DNA of 25,833 nucleotides from JAJYZP01 sp049964535 (GTDB taxonomy: Bacteria; Actinomycetota; Acidimicrobiia; Acidimicrobiales; Acidimicrobiaceae), in the NCBI GenBank assembly GCA_049964535.1, contig JBMFXG010000009.1, positions 1 through 25,833 on the forward strand, read 5' to 3'. Under the pieces are notes generated by a model. The model had not been told where the DNA came from. It worked only from the letters and a program-made list of their open reading frames with translations, and did no database searches. The translations under genes and the position numbers were made by a program. Every line of letters starts with the position of its first letter. Within the stretch, counting starts at the first letter, position 1. Positions 8,281 through 16,077 of the stretch are shown in pieces.

Positions 8281-9447
8281 ATGGACGAACTTCTAGCTAC
8301 CATCCGCCAGCGTCGGGCACTGTCGAAAAAGTGGCACCGATACGCGCACGATATCGCTCCCGCTTGGGTCGCCGACATGGATCTCCCACTCGCACCCTGC
8401 ATCCAAGAGGCCATCATCCGCGCAACCCAAGACTCCGATCTTGGCTACAGCTCCGATGCTCTACAGGCTCGCTACGTAGATGCGCTCAATGCATGGACAG
8501 AACGAAACTACTCAACCAGCTACCCGGTCGAAGAGATTCAGGTCATCTCAGATGTCGTTCAAGGTATCGCACTCTCCTTACAGTCGCAACTGCAGCCAGG
8601 CGATCCGCTCCTCGTACTTACGCCGTCCTATCCACCATTCTTCCAAGTAGCGCGTGAGCTCTCGCTGAAACTCATTACCAGCGAACTCCTCATGCGAGAA
8701 GGTCGGTATGAGGTCGACTTTAACGATCTAGAACGGGCCATGACAGCTGCCCGAGGTGGGGCTCTCCTTCTCTGTCAACCGCATAATCCAACGGGTCGGG
8801 TCTTCACGAGAGTAGAACTCCAAGAGATAACCTCCCTCGCCCTCCGAAACGACATGATCATCGTCAGTGACGAAATTCATCGTGACCTCTGCTACGAACC
8901 ATATCAACACCTACCTGTCCGAACGATCTCTGATGATGTAGCGGCAAAGACCATCACGCTGCTCTCGGCATCAAAGACGTTCAATATCGCCGGCCTCGCA
9001 GCTGCTGCCCTGCACACTCCGACGGGAATGAGGATAGGCCGCGGCAACGTGGTATCACCGATGCTGCTCGCTCACCCATCTATCATGGGCCTCCTAGGCG
9101 GAGCGGTGGCTTTCGAAGAGGGTGCAGCTTGGCTCGAGAGCACGAAGAAGACGCTCTCCTACAACCGAGAGTTAATCCGGTCGTGGAGCCTCACTCGTCC
9201 AGAGATCGAGTATGCAACTCCCGAAGCAACCTATCTTGCTTGGTTCAAGGTTAGGGCTCTGAATACAACAGACTCGCTCTGGACCTACCTCTATCGCAAG
9301 GCACGTGTGGCTCTTGGAGACGGTCAAGATTATCTTCCGGGAAGCAATGAGTATGTGCGACTGAACTTCGCCACTGAGACAACGCTACTGGAAAGGGTAC
9401 TCGAACAACTTACTCAAGCACTCGACGAGCCTGAAAGCTCAACCTAG
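8281..9447 (+). CDS. PLP-dependent aminotransferase class I/II, PatB/MalY-type cysteine-S-conjugate (cystathionine) beta-lyase
   Basis: A 388-residue fold-type I PLP enzyme. N-terminal features typical of the PatB/MalY group are KKWHRYAHD and WVADMDLPLAP, which correspond to the KWD/WVADMDF motifs. NPTGRV, SDEIHRDL (PLP-binding Asp) and SASKTFNIAGL (Schiff-base Lys, about residue 232) follow in the expected order, and EYVRLNFA near the C-terminus supplies the carboxylate-binding Arg. The likely reaction is alpha,beta-elimination of cystathionine or another cysteine conjugate to pyruvate, ammonia and a thiol. The first ATG of the frame (8269) directly abuts the AAGGA Shine-Dalgarno, leaving no spacing. 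The ATG at 8281 has about 12 nt and fits the family N-terminus better. It is monocistronic, with decayed DNA upstream. Confidence 0.85.
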   Translation: MDELLATIRQRRALSKKWHRYAHDIAPAWVADMDLPLAPCIQEAIIRATQDSDLGYSSDALQARYVDALNAWTERNYSTSYPVEEIQVISDVVQGIALSLQSQLQPGDPLLVLTPSYPPFFQVARELSLKLITSELLMREGRYEVDFNDLERAMTAARGGALLLCQPHNPTGRVFTRVELQEITSLALRNDMIIVSDEIHRDLCYEPYQHLPVRTISDDVAAKTITLLSASKTFNIAGLAAAALHTPTGMRIGRGNVVSPMLLAHPSIMGLLGGAVAFEEGAAWLESTKKTLSYNRELIRSWSLTRPEIEYATPEATYLAWFKVRALNTTDSLWTYLYRKARVALGDGQDYLPGSNEYVRLNFATETTLLERVLEQLTQALDEPESST

Positions 9448-9468
9448 CCTCGATTGCTCACCCAAGAG

Positions 9469-9756
9469 TTAATCACAAAGACTGCCGGTTTGCGACGAGT
9501 GATCGCTACGGGATGGAGCACGCTCCAGGAGGTCGTCCAGGGTCAGGACTCTGTCGTCGCTCCCTGACCTTCGGTCTCTTCTACTCTCCGACGATGTTTC
9601 GGGAAAAGAGATCACCCTGATCGATCCATCTTCCCGAGGGAGACAGAGATCCATAGCCAATCGGATCGGCGCACCAGACGATCTCGATGGCTCAACGAGG
9701 GCCACAGAGTTCTCTCCAATGAAACTTGACCGAAAGACACAGAGCATGGCGAGCAC
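9469..9756 (-). CDS. Doubtful small ORF, hypothetical
   Basis: This 95-codon frame starts at GTG (an ATG lies three codons in) and sits 143 bp downstream of secG on the same strand. Codon choice looks similar to neighbouring genes. The product is Ser/Arg/Asp-rich in its second half (SSESRRDRRSGSDD) and has no domain I recognise. It overlaps the start of the plus-strand ORF at 9719 by 38 bp, so at most one of the two is likely real. Confidence 0.25.
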   Translation of the reverse strand: MLAMLCVFRSSFIGENSVALVEPSRSSGAPIRLAMDLCLPREDGSIRVISFPETSSESRRDRRSGSDDRVLTLDDLLERAPSRSDHSSQTGSLCD

Positions 9757-9940
9757 CGCGATACCACTGCTTCCTCACGACCAACTCACTCGATCGACAC
9801 TGACGGAGCAAGAACTCGCCATCTACCGCCATCGCTGCGAGCGGGGCCTACTCTCCCGCATCGAGTTCAAAGGCTACGGTGCGAGTTGTGGTGCTGAAGT
9901 TAGTGCAGCCGAAGTGCAAGAGCTACTGAGGAGAAGGTAA
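9719..9940 (+). CDS. Doubtful small ORF, hypothetical, antisense to the secG 3' end
   Basis: This 73-codon frame from ATG (alternative ATG at 9746) encodes a soluble, charged peptide with LTEQELAIYRHRCERG and VSAAEVQELLRRR. No Shine-Dalgarno sequence is visible. Its last 41 bp lie antisense to the end of secG, which is unusual for a real gene. The stretch on the opposite strand between 9757 and 9899 holds no competing gene. I do not recognise the product. Confidence 0.3.
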   Translation: MKLDRKTQSMASTAIPLLPHDQLTRSTLTEQELAIYRHRCERGLLSRIEFKGYGASCGAEVSAAEVQELLRRR

Positions 9941-10130
9941 AGACGACCGCGAGGATGACCGTGATACGGTCGAGATTGCGCTCCGCCACCGTCGAACCCG
10001 CCGCAGTTGCGTTCACCGATCCACCGAGCATGTCAGAGAGCCCACCGCCCTTCCCCGAGTGGAGTAGAACAAAGACCACAATCCCCAAACACGAGAGCAC
10101 CTGGATCACGACAAGAACCGCTGTCAGCAC
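9900..10130 (-). CDS. secG: Preprotein translocase subunit SecG
   Basis: A protein of about 76 residues with two membrane segments: VLVVIQVLSCLGIVVFVLL near the N-terminus and ITVILAVVFTFSSVALAL near the C-terminus. Between them is the SecG-typical glycine-rich loop (HSGKGGGLSDMLGG) ending in AERNLDRIT. SecG joins SecY and SecE in the membrane channel and aids SecA-driven export. The longest frame starts at TTG (10136), but the AAAGGGG box at 10138-10144 is only 1 nt from that codon and exactly 7 nt from the GTG at 10130, so GTG is preferred. It follows tpiA by about 60 bp, the usual actinobacterial order pgk-tpiA-secG. Confidence 0.92.
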   Translation of the reverse strand: MLTAVLVVIQVLSCLGIVVFVLLHSGKGGGLSDMLGGSVNATAAGSTVAERNLDRITVILAVVFTFSSVALALRLH

Positions 10131-10190
10131 CGACAAACCCCTTTCAATGGCTTGAGCCCTCTACCAATCTGCACACTCTAGCTCCAGCGC

Positions 10191-11003
10191 CTATGCTTGT
10201 ATTACCCGAGCGAAAGCCTCTGGGTCCAGGCTAGCACCTCCGACGAGGAGACCATCAAGCTCCGGCAACTCGAGAAAAGCACGGGCATTACCCGCATTGA
10301 CCGAGCCACCGTACTGGATGCGGACCTCGTTTGCGACATCGGCACGAAAGCGTTCAGTGAGAGTTGCCCGAATAACCGAAGCAGCGTCTGCAGCATCCGT
10401 AGCCGTAGCTGAGTTCCCAGTCCCAATCGCCCACTTCGGCTCGTAGGCTACCACGAGCTTCCCTAGCTCTTCTGCCTTGACGGATACGAGTGCTCGCTCA
10501 ACCTGATCAGAGAGAACCTCTCCTGTCCTGCCTGCTCGACGCTCCTCCTCGCCTTCACCCACACACAGAATCGGCAGCATCGAGGCATCGAGCACTGCGC
10601 GCACCTTCTGGGCAATGAACGCATCGCTCTCACCGAAGAGTTCGCGACGCTCGGAGTGACCGACGATCACATACTTAACGTTCAAGCGCGACAACATAGA
10701 CGGAGATACCTCTCCCGTGAAGGCGCCAGAGGATTCCGGATACGTATTCTGCGCCCCGAGTACGAGAGGCATCCTGTCGGTTTCGATGAGAAGTTGTAGA
10801 GATCGAAGGTCTGTGAAGGGAGGGTGAAGTGAGATCTCAGCGTAGCGGTAGTCGGCCGGCCGAAGCAGGTAGAAGAGCTTCTGCACCGCTGCGATGGCCT
10901 CGAGATGATTGAGGTTCATCTTCCAATTTCCAGAGATCAAGCGAGTGCGGCCATTGCGAGGATTCGGCTTGGCCGCGTAGTCTTCCGGTCCCTTAGCGCT
11001 CAC
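10191..11003 (-). CDS. tpiA: Triose-phosphate isomerase
   Basis: A 270-residue TIM-barrel enzyme that interconverts dihydroxyacetone phosphate and glyceraldehyde 3-phosphate. All catalytic parts are present: GNWKMN (Lys), VGHSERRELFGE (His), AYEPKWAIGTG (Glu plus the start of flexible loop 6), then the phosphate-binding IQYGGSV and LLVGGASL. It has about 20 extra residues before the usual start (basic, Pro/Asn-rich). The only start that fits is the GTG directly after the pgk stop (TAA then GTG, no gap), so the extension is probably translated through coupling to pgk. Confidence 0.97.
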   Translation of the reverse strand: MSAKGPEDYAAKPNPRNGRTRLISGNWKMNLNHLEAIAAVQKLFYLLRPADYRYAEISLHPPFTDLRSLQLLIETDRMPLVLGAQNTYPESSGAFTGEVSPSMLSRLNVKYVIVGHSERRELFGESDAFIAQKVRAVLDASMLPILCVGEGEEERRAGRTGEVLSDQVERALVSVKAEELGKLVVAYEPKWAIGTGNSATATDAADAASVIRATLTERFRADVANEVRIQYGGSVNAGNARAFLELPELDGLLVGGASLDPEAFARVIQA

Positions 11004-12140
11004 TTATCGTCGCCGACCTTCAAGGAGAGCATCGATACCGACCAAGTGGCCATTCTCCTCCAAGAACTGGAGCGATGCACCACCGCCGGTGGAGAGGTGT
11101 GAAACGGTCTCTTCAAGACCCTCCTGTCGCAAGGCCGCTGCACTATCTCCGCCACCCACGACGCTGTAGGCGTCTGAGTCTGCCACTGCTCGTGCGACCC
11201 CAAGAGTTCCTGCCGCAAATCGAGGATCCTCGTAGACGCCCATCGGACCGTTCCAAAAGATCGTCTTCGCAGCCAACAAATATGACGCAAAGAGGGTCAC
11301 GCTCCTAGGTCCGATATCGAGTCCTCGATATCCCTCTCGAACAGAACCCTCCGAGAGAACGACCTCATCGTTGTGGTCTCCGGGTCCAAAGCTTGCAGTA
11401 CTTGACAGGGTGAGGAAGTCAAGCGGTAGGACGATCTTCTTGCTCTGCAGGAGTCTCTCACACTCATCTCGAAGCTCTGGCTCAACGAGGCTTGCACCTA
11501 CTTCAACCCCTTGTGCGGAGAGGAAGGTGAAGGCCATGGCCCCACCGACCAGCACGGTATCGACCTTCGCTGTGAGCGAGCGCAGTAACGCAAGCTTGTC
11601 CGATACTTTTGCTCCTCCGATCAGCGCCACGTAGGGAGAGACTGGGTCTTCGAGCAGGCGAGAGAGGGCCACGACTTCCAACTCCAAATTCCGCCCGGCC
11701 ACGCTCGGCAAGAGACCGGGAAGGGTCACGATCGAGGCATGCTTTCGGTGCGACGCTCCGAACGCATCGAGCACCACTGCATCAAAGCCCCGAGCGAGCT
11801 CCTCGACAAAGGTGTGGTCGTTCGCAACTTCACCGGGATTGAAGCGAAGGTTCTCAAGGACCTCAATCTCAGGCAGACGCTGGTGCAAGAGTCGCTGTAT
11901 TGGCGCCATCGAGAACTCTGCCTGCGTCTCGATAGTAGGACGACCGAGGTGAGAGCAGACCGTTACGTGAGCGCCCCGATCGACGAGCCACTGCAAGGTC
12001 GGCATTGTCGCTTCGATACGAAACTCGTCCGCTACCGTGCGCTCCCCGTCCTCACCCACGAGCGGGACGTTGAGATCCGCACGTACCAAGATCTTCTTAC
12101 CAGCTACATCTCCTAGATCTTCGAGTACTGGAAGCTTCAT
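11004..12140 (-). CDS. pgk: Phosphoglycerate kinase
   Basis: A 378-residue enzyme that transfers a phosphate from 1,3-bisphosphoglycerate to ADP. The N-terminal signature LVRADLNVPL is followed by substrate-site motifs CSHLGRP and LENLRFNPGE. The hinge and nucleotide domain show LIGGAKVSDK, FWNGPMGVYE, VVGGGDSAAAL and HLSTGGGASL. It is slightly shorter than the common ~390-400 residues but has no missing block that I can see. The ATG start has GGAG 4 nt upstream. It lies 110 bp after gap and touches tpiA directly. Confidence 0.97.
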   Translation of the reverse strand: MKLPVLEDLGDVAGKKILVRADLNVPLVGEDGERTVADEFRIEATMPTLQWLVDRGAHVTVCSHLGRPTIETQAEFSMAPIQRLLHQRLPEIEVLENLRFNPGEVANDHTFVEELARGFDAVVLDAFGASHRKHASIVTLPGLLPSVAGRNLELEVVALSRLLEDPVSPYVALIGGAKVSDKLALLRSLTAKVDTVLVGGAMAFTFLSAQGVEVGASLVEPELRDECERLLQSKKIVLPLDFLTLSSTASFGPGDHNDEVVLSEGSVREGYRGLDIGPRSVTLFASYLLAAKTIFWNGPMGVYEDPRFAAGTLGVARAVADSDAYSVVGGGDSAAALRQEGLEETVSHLSTGGGASLQFLEENGHLVGIDALLEGRRR

Positions 12141-12250
12141 CGTTCTCCGTCCTTCGGCTTATCACATAGGTCTGTACTCAGGTCGGCTGAGCAACCGCTA
12201 TCGCGCATCGACGGTCTCGTCGCCGCCATATGCGTCTGCACACTCTGCTC

Positions 12251-13270
12251 CTAACGAGGCGATCCAACGAGCTCAACGAGGTCAACGAGACGATTCGAAT
12301 AGCCCCACTCGTTGTCGTACCACCCGAACGCTTTGACCAGCGTCGACCCATTTCCAAGATCCATCGTCATCGTCAGGGGCGCATCAAAGGTACACGATGC
12401 CGGTGAACCGACGATATCGCTCGAAACGAGCGGATCCTCTGAGTACACTAACACACCCGAAAGTGGGCCGCTCTCGGCTGCCCGTCGAAACGCTGCATTC
12501 ACGTCCTGGGCTGTCACCGTTGCCTTGACAACGATGGAGACGTCAGTTATCGAACCATCTTGAACCGGAACTCGAAGAGCCGAGCCATCGAGTCGCCCCT
12601 TCATCTCCGGCATCACCAATGCAGTAGCACGAGCGGCGCCGGTAGCCGCAGGCACAATGTTGACCGCTGCCGCTCTCGCACGTCGAAGATCGTTATGCGT
12701 GAGATCGAGGAGGTTCTGATCGTTGGTGTAGGCGTGAATCGTGGACATCAACCCACCCTGGACACCAAAAGCATCCTCGAGTACCCGCATCATCGGCACG
12801 AAGCAGTTCGTGGTGCACGACGCGTTAGAGAGTATGAAGTGTCTCTCTGGGTCAAACTCACCGTCGTTGACGCCGATCACAAAGGTTCCATCTACGTTGG
12901 TCGCCGGCGCCGAGATCACCACGCGTTGTGCCCCTGCCTCCAGATGGCTGCGAGCCTTGGCCCCGTCGGTAAACCTCCCAGTGCTTTCGACCACGACGTC
13001 AACTCCGAGCTCCTCCCAAGGAAGAGCCGTGGGATCTGTCTGAGCGAGAACCATCATGCGGTGGGCACCGACGGTCATCGTCCCGTTAGCGAGTTCGACA
13101 TCGCACCCTAGGCGACCGTGTGTGGAGTCAAAACGAAGCAGATGCGCATTGGTCTCCGGCGCAGCAAGGTCGTTGATGGCAACGACCTCGATTGGCGTCT
13201 CTCGCTCAAGAGCAACTCGCAAAAAGTTACGCCCGATCCGGCCAAAACCATTAATCGCAACCCTCAACAT
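12251..13270 (-). CDS. gap: Glyceraldehyde-3-phosphate dehydrogenase, type I
   Basis: A 339-residue enzyme that oxidises and phosphorylates glyceraldehyde 3-phosphate with NAD(P). The Rossmann start VAINGFGRIGRN, the cofactor-specificity region AINDLAAPE, the catalytic SNASCTTNC (Cys nucleophile), MSTIHAYTNDQ (His region) and the C-terminal WYDNEWGYSNR are intact. The longest frame begins at a GTG three codons earlier, but GAAGGG lies 8 nt before the ATG at 13270, which also gives the standard N-terminus. The 177-bp gap upstream, rich in A/T around 13320-13370, probably carries the promoter for gap-pgk-tpiA-secG. Confidence 0.97.
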   Translation of the reverse strand: MLRVAINGFGRIGRNFLRVALERETPIEVVAINDLAAPETNAHLLRFDSTHGRLGCDVELANGTMTVGAHRMMVLAQTDPTALPWEELGVDVVVESTGRFTDGAKARSHLEAGAQRVVISAPATNVDGTFVIGVNDGEFDPERHFILSNASCTTNCFVPMMRVLEDAFGVQGGLMSTIHAYTNDQNLLDLTHNDLRRARAAAVNIVPAATGAARATALVMPEMKGRLDGSALRVPVQDGSITDVSIVVKATVTAQDVNAAFRRAAESGPLSGVLVYSEDPLVSSDIVGSPASCTFDAPLTMTMDLGNGSTLVKAFGWYDNEWGYSNRLVDLVELVGSPR

Positions 13271-13447
13271 CTCGATCACCCTTCATCTGTCGGTCCATAA
13301 ATGCCCGTGCCATTACGAGCCGAAACATTCCGACAACATTAGTGCATTCTGTAAAGAAATAACGGCGCTCAGAACGGATATCTTCCCAACGCGATATGAG
13401 GTTCTCGTCTGAGCAGCTTCGACGCAAGGAGACGAGTCCCGATGCGC

Positions 13448-14368
13448 CTATCGATCCAGTGGCGTGACCGCACCGGCAGCTACTGCGAGCACCTTACGTA
13501 AACGCTCCGGGTCGTGCACGGCATGGGAGCTATCGGCTAGCGCAACCTCCTCCGCTAGGACCCTCCCGCCGAAACCCTCCAACTCCCCAAGGCTCGCCGA
13601 ACAGCGATCGAGTACAATCGTGTCGGGTTTAAATCCATGACGCTCCAGGGCTCTAACCTGATCCAACGCAGTGAGCCCGATGGTCTCTTGTCGCTGCTCT
13701 CGTAAGTTTGCCACGAAGACCTTCGGAGCTGCGGCCGCACGGAGCAGGTCCAAAACGCCTGGATGAACCAGTGCGGCCAATACGGATGTAAAGAGCGACC
13801 CCGGACCTACCACGATGAGATCCGCCTCGAGAATTGCAGCGCTGACAGCTGGGTCAACTTCGAGTCCGCCAGGTTCAACCCAGATACGATCGATATCACG
13901 CGTAAGGTGGATACCGACTTGTCCACGAACGCGAGTGCCATCAAGCAGTTGCGCACAGAGTGTCATCGGCTCGTTCGCGAGAGGCACAACCTCGCCTCTG
14001 CTTCGAAATATCTCGCCAAGCACGGAGAGAGCTGTGGTTGGCGACGTCTGAAAGTGCTGCATCGCTGCAACGAGAAGGAGATTACCGATTGCGTGACCCT
14101 CAAACTCCCCGCTCGGGAAGCGGTGCTCCAAGAGATCACCGACCTGGGTGGTAGGTTCGAGCAGCACACTGAGACATCGGCGAAGATCCCCGGGAGGAAC
14201 GAGTCCATAGAGTGAGCGAAGCCGACCTGATGAACCACCGTCATCGGCAACTCCAACGAGGGCTGTCACCCGAGCGCTCTCCCCGACTATCGCTTCGAGC
14301 GTGGAGCTCAGACCATGCCCTCCCCCGATCACGACGACCGAACCGAACATCGTGTTATGCCTGATCAT
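13448..14368 (-). CDS. yvcK: YvcK family protein (UDP-sugar-binding gluconeogenesis/cell-shape factor)
   Basis: A 306-residue CofD-like/YvcK protein. The N-terminal Rossmann motif VVVIGGGHGLSSTL is followed by VGVADDGGSSGRLR, the ligand-site signature of the family. GHAIGNLLLVAAM and VVGPGSLFTSVL occur in the expected order. In Bacillus and Mycobacterium relatives YvcK binds UDP-GlcNAc and adjusts cell-wall precursor supply and growth on gluconeogenic carbon. The frame is open for 35 codons further upstream, but that part overlaps rapZ. The ATG at 14368 forms an ATGA overlap with the rapZ stop and gives the normal N-terminus. No Shine-Dalgarno sequence precedes it, so coupled re-initiation is likely. 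Confidence 0.93.
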   Translation of the reverse strand: MIRHNTMFGSVVVIGGGHGLSSTLEAIVGESARVTALVGVADDGGSSGRLRSLYGLVPPGDLRRCLSVLLEPTTQVGDLLEHRFPSGEFEGHAIGNLLLVAAMQHFQTSPTTALSVLGEIFRSRGEVVPLANEPMTLCAQLLDGTRVRGQVGIHLTRDIDRIWVEPGGLEVDPAVSAAILEADLIVVGPGSLFTSVLAALVHPGVLDLLRAAAAPKVFVANLREQRQETIGLTALDQVRALERHGFKPDTIVLDRCSASLGELEGFGGRVLAEEVALADSSHAVHDPERLRKVLAVAAGAVTPLDR

Positions 14369-15219
14369 CGATCGATGTCTCGATGCCGAATCGTGGTCGA
14401 CAGAGAGAGGTCTCGGAGCAGGGAACTCAGCTCCTCCGCAAGGAAGACTGAGCGATGTCGACCTCCCGTGCATCCGATCGAGATCGAGAGATACGACCGA
14501 CCATCTCGCTCAAACTGCGGCACTAAAAACTCGAGGAAGCGACGAAGCTCTTCGAGGTAGTGACGTGTAATCTCCGACTCTAGGAGATACTCCCGAACCG
14601 GAGCGTCTAGCCCCGAGAGAGGACGTAACAACGGGTCCCAGTGAGGATTCGGCAGGAAGCGACAGTCAAGAACAAGGTCTGAATCTCGAGGAAGACCATA
14701 CTTGTAGCCGAACGATGAGATGATCGCTCGCATCTTCGATGAGCCGCTCAGGTTACCGAAGACCTCTACTACCCGCTCTCGCAACTGATGGACGGTGAGG
14801 TCGGTCGAGTCGATCACGATATCTGCCATGTCCTTGATGCCAGCGAGAAGTTCGCGCTCTGCGTGGACGGACTCTAAAACTCCCCCTCCACCGGTTACCG
14901 GGTGTCGCCGTTTCGTACCCTCATACCGTTGCAGAAGGGTCTCGTCCGATGCATCTAAGAAGACCAGGGTGAGCCCCGGAAGTTGAGCCTTAAGGTTCTC
15001 AATCGTCGACCGCAGCTCCTCATGCGCAAGCGCTATCTCCCGCCCGATCACGAGCGCCATCGGCGAGTCCTCACCGCGACCCTCGCCAAGCTCGACCACC
15101 TTCGGCACGAGTGCAGGGGGCATGTTATCGATCACGAACCATCCAAGGTCCTCGAGCACCCCGGCGAGCGAGGACCTCCCAGCCCCCGACAGTCCGGCCA
15201 CGATAGTGAGATCGGTCAT
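14365..15219 (-). CDS. rapZ: RapZ-type nucleotide-binding protein (YvcJ family)
   Basis: A 284-residue protein with an N-terminal P-loop domain. Its Walker A is GLSGAGRSSLA, with Arg where the classical loop has Lys, a form common in actinobacterial members. Next come EDLGWFVIDNMPPAL, LVFLDASDETLLQRY and TKRRHP. The C-terminal domain shows FGYKYGLPRDSDLV, DCRFLPNPHW and SIGCTGGRHRSV, the conserved ligand/RNA-binding face. In Escherichia coli RapZ senses glucosamine-6-phosphate and directs decay of the sRNA GlmZ; the role in Actinobacteria is less clear. The start at 15219 is set by an ATGA overlap with the methyltransferase stop, and the 25 codons upstream in frame lie inside that gene. Its own stop overlaps yvcK in the same way. 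Confidence 0.93.
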   Translation of the reverse strand: MTDLTIVAGLSGAGRSSLAGVLEDLGWFVIDNMPPALVPKVVELGEGRGEDSPMALVIGREIALAHEELRSTIENLKAQLPGLTLVFLDASDETLLQRYEGTKRRHPVTGGGGVLESVHAERELLAGIKDMADIVIDSTDLTVHQLRERVVEVFGNLSGSSKMRAIISSFGYKYGLPRDSDLVLDCRFLPNPHWDPLLRPLSGLDAPVREYLLESEITRHYLEELRRFLEFLVPQFERDGRSYLSISIGCTGGRHRSVFLAEELSSLLRDLSLSTTIRHRDIDR

Positions 15220-16061
15220 CGTTCGACTCTCGTCGCCTTCTCGAGCTCCAGGGCCAATAAGCGAGGGATCTGGGCTGCCTCTTGATACTCCCATGCTTGC
15301 GCAAGAAAACCCTGGGGAGGTGCAGGCTCGTCCATGTGACGCAGGTAGAGGCCGACATCGGCAAGGGCATTCACATAACGCGAGAGTGGCCGATGGACAA
15401 AGGGTATGAATACGCCCTTGTGCACCTCTTCCACTGTCACATCTTCACTCAGATAGTTTCCTATCCTCCAGTACTGCTCCATAAGAATCTGATCATCGAT
15501 CCAGCCACTATTTGGGGTCTGCAGAAGCGGATGATTCAACAGGAACAGAAAGCGCCCCCCCGGCCGAAGCACACGAGCAACCTCCACGATCGCTTCGTCG
15601 ACCTCGACGATATGCTCGAACACGAGGCAGGCGATGACGAGGTCAAAGGTGTCAGACGCGAAAGGTAGACACTTCGCCTCAGCTCGAGCGATGTACTCAC
15701 CGCTCGAGCGCTGCTGAGCAACACGACACTGTGCGAACGATGGATCTATACCAACCCGCAGAGAAGAGGCGGAGCTGTGGGCTCCAACAGTCCGAAGGAC
15801 TTGACCCTCTCCGACGCCAATCTCCAGCACGGCACCAGCATTGAGAACCCTCGCAGCAATGAGCGGAAGAATCTGCTCGGTGTATTCCGGGTCTACCCCC
15901 TCGGAGAAGTTCTCCTGCCACCAGCCAGCGTGGGACTCCCAAAGCTCCCTTCCAGCGGAGTTGAACTCCTCGATTGAGACACTTCGGGTCGCACCTTCGT
16001 CGTCGGCGAAAACATGCTCATCGCTCGTCGTTCCATCGCGCGGGGTTGCGTTATCTGACAT
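15216..16061 (-). CDS. Class I SAM-dependent methyltransferase, substrate unknown
   Basis: A 281-residue methyltransferase. Residues 1-40 are acidic and probably disordered. Motif I is VLEIGVGEGQ (about 78-87); the acidic end of strand 2 is VGIDPS (about 103-108); then LPFASDTFDLVIACLVFEHI (about 132-151) and the post-motif VLRPGGRFLFLLNHP. A C-terminal segment with GNYLSEDVTVEE and FVHRPLSRYVNALADVG resembles small-molecule methyltransferases more than DNA enzymes. AAGGTGAT lies 3 nt before the ATG at 16061, which is preferred to the GTG/ATG slightly upstream. It follows uvrC by 16 bp and shares an ATGA overlap with rapZ, so it is fixed inside a tight cistron set. Its substrate cannot be read. 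Confidence 0.82.
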   Translation of the reverse strand: MSDNATPRDGTTSDEHVFADDEGATRSVSIEEFNSAGRELWESHAGWWQENFSEGVDPEYTEQILPLIAARVLNAGAVLEIGVGEGQVLRTVGAHSSASSLRVGIDPSFAQCRVAQQRSSGEYIARAEAKCLPFASDTFDLVIACLVFEHIVEVDEAIVEVARVLRPGGRFLFLLNHPLLQTPNSGWIDDQILMEQYWRIGNYLSEDVTVEEVHKGVFIPFVHRPLSRYVNALADVGLYLRHMDEPAPPQGFLAQAWEYQEAAQIPRLLALELEKATRVER

Positions 16062-16077
16062 GGGCATCACCTTAGCC

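Noticed and set aside
13300..13370. Minus-strand TTGTCG ... TAATGG as a gap promoter.
   Set aside because: The spacer is only 15 bp and both hexamers are poor, so it is mentioned only as a likely promoter region under gap.
14369..14473. N-terminal extension of YvcK by 35 codons.
   Set aside because: The extension lies inside rapZ coding sequence, and the ATGA overlap at 14365-14368 gives the standard YvcK start.
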